Positions 60,707-64,000 of a stretch of 64,000 bases of DNA are shown piece by piece (the first letter of the stretch is position 1; every line of letters starts with the position of its first letter). The stretch covers positions 1 through 64,000 of the forward strand of contig NZ_BDBX01000041.1 of the NCBI RefSeq assembly GCF_001613205.1, written 5' to 3'. A program made the position numbers and the translations under genes. The stretch is from Nocardia sienata NBRC 100364 (GTDB lineage Bacteria; Actinomycetota; Actinomycetes; Mycobacteriales; Mycobacteriaceae). The notes under the pieces were generated by a model, which was given only the letters and a program-made list of their open reading frames with translations, ran no database searches and was not told the DNA's origin.

Positions 60707-60973
60707 CTATGCATCCGCCGACAGGCCCGGATCGCCCGCAAGCGCGACCCGGAACAAAGTATCGACTTCGCCTACCGTGCGGCACTCCATCAGTTGTTGG
60801 CCGGACAGCTGCAGTCCCGTATGGTCCTCGATGGCGACCAGCGCGATCGCGAATGCCACCGAGTCCATTCCCAGATCTTCGATCAAGCGATCGTCGGGAC
60901 CGATGTTCTCCACATCGAGGGCGAGATCTCTCTGGAGGACACTGCGTAGCTTGTCGTTCAACCAGCTCGACAT
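60707..60973 (-). CDS. Acyl carrier protein
   Basis: 88 aa. A small helical protein with the phosphopantetheine site in EDLGMDSVAFAIAL (Ser ~38) and the usual helix-2 and helix-3 pattern. Preceded by GGAGTTC near 60982. A free ACP next to a FAAL and a condensing enzyme is the standard carrier for a fatty-acyl starter or side chain. Confidence 0.87.
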   Translation of the reverse strand: MSSWLNDKLRSVLQRDLALDVENIGPDDRLIEDLGMDSVAFAIALVAIEDHTGLQLSGQQLMECRTVGEVDTLFRVALAGDPGLSADA

Positions 60974-61048
60974 GCTGTTGAACTCCCTTCGACAATCGAT
61001 GGCGGAGTCTGAAATGTGTTCGTCCGTCGGCTCCCCGCAGCAGACCGG

Positions 61049-64000
61049 TCACCGGTCGGCCGACTGCGAGGAATCGGCAGCCGGGCTTCGCAGGAGTTCC
61101 TTGCTCACTCGGCGTGCGAGGGCGGTGGGATCGGGATTGTCGAAGAGCGCCTCGGTGCGCAGATGCAGCCCGGTCAGCCGATTCAGCCGGTTACGGAGCT
61201 CCACGGTGGTGAGTGAGTCGAATCCGAGGTCCCGGAAAGTCTCGTCGGCGGCGATCGAGTGGCCCGCGGGGTAGCCGAGGACGTCGGCTGCCTGCGTGAG
61301 AACCAGTTCGAGTACGAGACGGTCCCGCTCTGGTTCGGTGGCTCCGACGAGCTTGTCGGTCCACGAGCCGCTGTCGTGTCGGGGCGGTTCGGTGGTGGCG
61401 TCGGCCCTGCTTTCACGCCGGGGAACGAGGTCGCGGAGTATCGGCGGCTGTTCGGCTCGGGAAGCGCGCAGGGCCGGCAGATCCCACCGTGTCGCGATCG
61501 TCATCGGTGCGGTGCTGCGGCGGGCCGCATCGAATATCTCGAGGCCATCGGCGGTCGACAGCGGGATCATTCCGCCACGGGTGACGCGTCGGTGGCCGAT
61601 CGGGTCCAGTCCGCGGCTGATCGGCGACGGTGAAGCCCACAGGCCCCACGCGACCGCGCAGGCGGGCAGCCCCGCGACCCGGCGGTGGTAGGCCAGGGCG
61701 TCCAGAAATGTGTTGGCCGCGGCGTAATTCGCCTGGCCGGCATTGCCGAAAACACCTGCGGCCGAGGAGAACAGCACGAACTCGGCCAGATCCAGGTCGC
61801 GGGTCAGTTCATGCAGGTGAACAGCGGCGTCCAGTTTCGGACGCAGGACGCGGTCCAGGCGGTCGGTGTCGAGAGATTCGAGGGTACCGTCGGCCACGAT
61901 GCCTGCCGCGTGCACGACAGACCCCAGGGAGGGAATCGAGGCCAGGAGTGCGGCGACCTCGTCGCGCACCGAGACATCGCAGGACACGATGCGAACATCG
62001 GCTCCCCGTGCGGCCAGTTCGGTTGTGAGTTCCGAAGCCGACTCGGCGGTCGGTGCGTTGCGGCCGGCCAGCACCAGGTGCCGCGCACCGTGTCGGGTTA
62101 CCAGGTGTCGTGCGATCTGGGCGCCCAGAGTGCCGGTGCCCCCGGTGATGAGCACAGTGCGTTCCGGATCCGGCCGGGCCGGCACGGTGAGTACGACTTT
62201 GCCGGTGTGTCGCGCGTTGCTGACGTAGCGGAGTGCGTCTGCGGCCTGCCGGATGTCCCAGGCGCGGACCGGTAGTGGGCCGATGGCCCCGTCATCGATC
62301 AGCGCCTGCAACGCCCGGAACAGGTCGGCGACTCGGTCGAGCTCGAGATCGGCGAGGTCGAACGGCCGGTAGATGACGCCGGGATGCTCGCCTGTGACGG
62401 TGTCGGGGTCACGGAGGTCGGTCTTGCCCATTTCCAGGAATCGCCCGCCCCGTGGCAGCAGGCGCAGCGAGGCATCGGTGAACTCCCTGGACAAGGCGTT
62501 GAGCACCACGTCGACTCCGCGTTCGTCCGTGGCCTGCCGGACAAGTTCTTCGAAGTCGAGCGTGCGCGAGGACGCGATATGCCGATCGTCGAGGCCCTGG
62601 CGGCGTAGGGCCTCCCATTTGCCTGGGCTCGCGGTGGCGAACGCTTCGGCTCCGAGATGACGGGCCAACCGCACGGCCGCCATGCCGACACCGCCCGCGG
62701 CCGAATGGATCAGGATCGACTCGCCCGCTGTGAGATGTGCCAGATCGACCAGGGCGTGATATGCGGTGAGGAACGCGATGGGGAATCCGGCCGCCTGGGC
62801 AAACGACCACCCGGTCGGAATGTGTACCAGGCAGCGGTGATCGGCGTCGGCCTCAGCGGCGAATGCGTCGTCGAACACGCCCATCACCCGATCGCCGAGG
62901 GCGAAAGCGGTGACGTCCGAGCCCACTTCCGTCACCACTCCGGCGGCCTCCCGCCCCATGCTCGACACGCCTGGATAGATGTCCAGGGCGACCAACACAT
63001 CGCGGAAGTTGATACCCGCTGCGCGCACGGCGATCCGCACGTGCCCCGGCGGCAGCGGTGCCAGCGGGCGAGATACGAGAGTCAGCCGGTCGAGGTCGCC
63101 CGGCTCCTCGAGGTGCAGGTGCCACGATGGGCCGCCGGTGGGCGGCTCTAATTCCGCGGTCCGGGTATTCGCGCGCGCCAGGCGCGGCACGTAGAGGATG
63201 CCGGACCGCGACGCCGACTGCGTCTGCCCGGCCGCGAGCGCCGCGCTCAGCGCCGCCGGCAGGCCGGCGCCCCGGTCCACATCCAGCAACAGGATGCGGT
63301 CGGGATTCTCGGTCTGTGCGACACGGACCAGCCCCCAGATCGGCGCGCGGGCGAGATCCGCGACGTGATCGCCCGCGGTGACCGCTACCGCTTCGTGGGT
63401 TACCACCGCCAGGCGCGAGTCGGCGAAACTCTCGTCGGCGAGCCAGGAACGAAGCAGATCCAGGACGCGGGCGGTCTCGGCGTGTCCCGCCTGGATCACG
63501 CCTGTGCCATGCCCGTCCGGTCCGGCGCAGGGGACCAGCACCACCTCTGGAGCCGGCGCTCCGGCGCCCACCGCGAGGGCGAGTGCGTTCCAGTCGGGCA
63601 CGGCCAGGACCGAGTGCCCGCTCGTTGCGAGAGCGGCGGTCACGCCGATCCGGTCGGTGCCCAGCACAACGACGCTGCGTTTCGCGGCACGTGGTGATGC
63701 GTCCGGTACCGGGGCCGGGACCCAGTCGACCCGGAACAGGGCCTCCGTCGTGGATTGCGCGGCCGAGAGCCGGTACTCCACACCGGCGCCGACCTCCGGA
63801 GGCGGGCACACCGTGGCCTCGGACACCCGCACGGGCCGCAACATGAGCGAGGCGACGTCGAGGACCGGCCGGCCGGACTCGTCGGACACGGTGAGCGACA
63901 ACTTCATCGAATCGCTCGCATCGGGACCATCGACCCGGATCCGGGCCCGAAGCGTGCCGGGACGCAGGGCGTACCGAGTGACGCCACTCCACGAGAACGG
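61049..64000 (-). CDS. Type I PKS, C-terminal part: DH-ER-KR-ACP (runs off the window)
   Basis: The frame is open to the window edge, so the N-terminal domains are outside. From 64000: end of a DH domain (FSWSGVTRYALRPG, then DASDSMKLSLTVSDESGRPV). Enoylreductase: AGINFRDVLVALDIYPGVSS and ILIHSAAGGVGMAAVRLARH. Ketoreductase: VLITGGTGTLGAQIARHLVT, Ser in FVLFSSAAGVFG and Tyr in ANYAAANTF, with a VHAAGIVADG loop close to the B-type LDD. ACP with Ser in DLGFDSLTTVELRNR; the last residues are SADR. The module fully reduces its beta-carbon, consistent with a fatty or polypropionate chain. It is the first visible gene of the leftward operon with ACP, acyltransferase, FAAL and acyl-CoA dehydrogenase. 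Confidence 0.92.
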   Translation of the reverse strand, partial: PFSWSGVTRYALRPGTLRARIRVDGPDASDSMKLSLTVSDESGRPVLDVASLMLRPVRVSEATVCPPPEVGAGVEYRLSAAQSTTEALFRVDWVPAPVPDASPRAAKRSVVVLGTDRIGVTAALATSGHSVLAVPDWNALALAVGAGAPAPEVVLVPCAGPDGHGTGVIQAGHAETARVLDLLRSWLADESFADSRLAVVTHEAVAVTAGDHVADLARAPIWGLVRVAQTENPDRILLLDVDRGAGLPAALSAALAAGQTQSASRSGILYVPRLARANTRTAELEPPTGGPSWHLHLEEPGDLDRLTLVSRPLAPLPPGHVRIAVRAAGINFRDVLVALDIYPGVSSMGREAAGVVTEVGSDVTAFALGDRVMGVFDDAFAAEADADHRCLVHIPTGWSFAQAAGFPIAFLTAYHALVDLAHLTAGESILIHSAAGGVGMAAVRLARHLGAEAFATASPGKWEALRRQGLDDRHIASSRTLDFEELVRQATDERGVDVVLNALSREFTDASLRLLPRGGRFLEMGKTDLRDPDTVTGEHPGVIYRPFDLADLELDRVADLFRALQALIDDGAIGPLPVRAWDIRQAADALRYVSNARHTGKVVLTVPARPDPERTVLITGGTGTLGAQIARHLVTRHGARHLVLAGRNAPTAESASELTTELAARGADVRIVSCDVSVRDEVAALLASIPSLGSVVHAAGIVADGTLESLDTDRLDRVLRPKLDAAVHLHELTRDLDLAEFVLFSSAAGVFGNAGQANYAAANTFLDALAYHRRVAGLPACAVAWGLWASPSPISRGLDPIGHRRVTRGGMIPLSTADGLEIFDAARRSTAPMTIATRWDLPALRASRAEQPPILRDLVPRRESRADATTEPPRHDSGSWTDKLVGATEPERDRLVLELVLTQAADVLGYPAGHSIAADETFRDLGFDSLTTVELRNRLNRLTGLHLRTEALFDNPDPTALARRVSKELLRSPAADSSQSADR

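Noticed and set aside
1..64000. tRNA, rRNA or riboswitch
   Set aside because: Scanning by eye found no tRNA-like GGTTCGA...CCA pattern with a consistent cloverleaf and no conserved riboswitch core. A covariance-model search would be needed to exclude short RNAs.

Overview
The window is high-GC actinobacterial DNA. Gene content (MmyB-type XRE regulators, WYL regulator, FAAL, WS/DGAT-like acyltransferase, ESX-like polymorphic toxin, thiazoline NRPS/PKS) suggests Nocardia or a close relative. I had no database, so the genus is an inference. The left 31 kb is a patchwork accessory region full of broken mobile elements. The right 32 kb is mostly biosynthetic.

Region 1 (1-2.9 kb): two related HNH nuclease genes, then IS3- and IS481-type transposase remnants and a 51-bp repeat that recurs at 22.1 kb. 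Region 2 (2.9-13.7 kb): an 8.3-kb Tn3-family transposon (3375-11680, matching 38-bp inverted ends) that appears to split a host gene. The C-terminal half lies at 2905-3374 and the N-terminal half at 11681-12681. The transposon carries a MarR-controlled four-gene cassette (two SnoaL/SgcJ-like proteins, two SDR-type proteins), a tyrosine recombinase (TnpI type) with its recombination site, and a full transposase. Region 3 (12.7-18.6 kb): a partner gene for the split protein, a frameshifted exonuclease-BRCT-TerD gene, a truncated polymorphic toxin with a likely immunity gene, and an orphan Pycsar-like membrane effector, separated by IS256 and IS481 scars.

Region 4 (18.6-31.6 kb): regulators (two MmyB-type XRE, one WYL), a frameshifted NAD(P)H quinone oxidoreductase, a double SnoaL protein, small membrane proteins, and many decayed fragments (IS256, IS5, IS21 IstB, serine recombinase, a second Tn3 element with its own recombination-site-like dyad, CorA, GNAT).

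Region 5 (31.9-52.7 kb): a thiazoline-type NRPS/PKS cluster. A Fur-family regulator, a methyltransferase and an aldo-keto reductase run leftward. A carrier-Cy-A-PCP NRPS, an OsmC protein and a KS-AT-ACP-Cy-PCP-Cy*-PCP-TE megasynthase run rightward, followed by three stand-alone methyltransferases, a flavin monooxygenase, a BBE-type oxidase and a fused MaoC protein, most with overlapping start and stop codons. Only one adenylation domain serves the whole line, as in yersiniabactin synthesis. A Zur-box-like sequence sits between the divergent operons, so a metallophore (possibly a zincophore) is a reasonable hypothesis.

Region 6 (52.7-64 kb): fragments of a racemase and an alcohol dehydrogenase mark a cluster boundary. 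Next is a fused prenyltransferase-terpene cyclase preceded by a perfect dyad, an unusual architecture in bacteria. Last is a leftward lipid/polyketide operon (reducing PKS, ACP, condensing acyltransferase, FAAL, acyl-CoA dehydrogenase) that runs off the window end.
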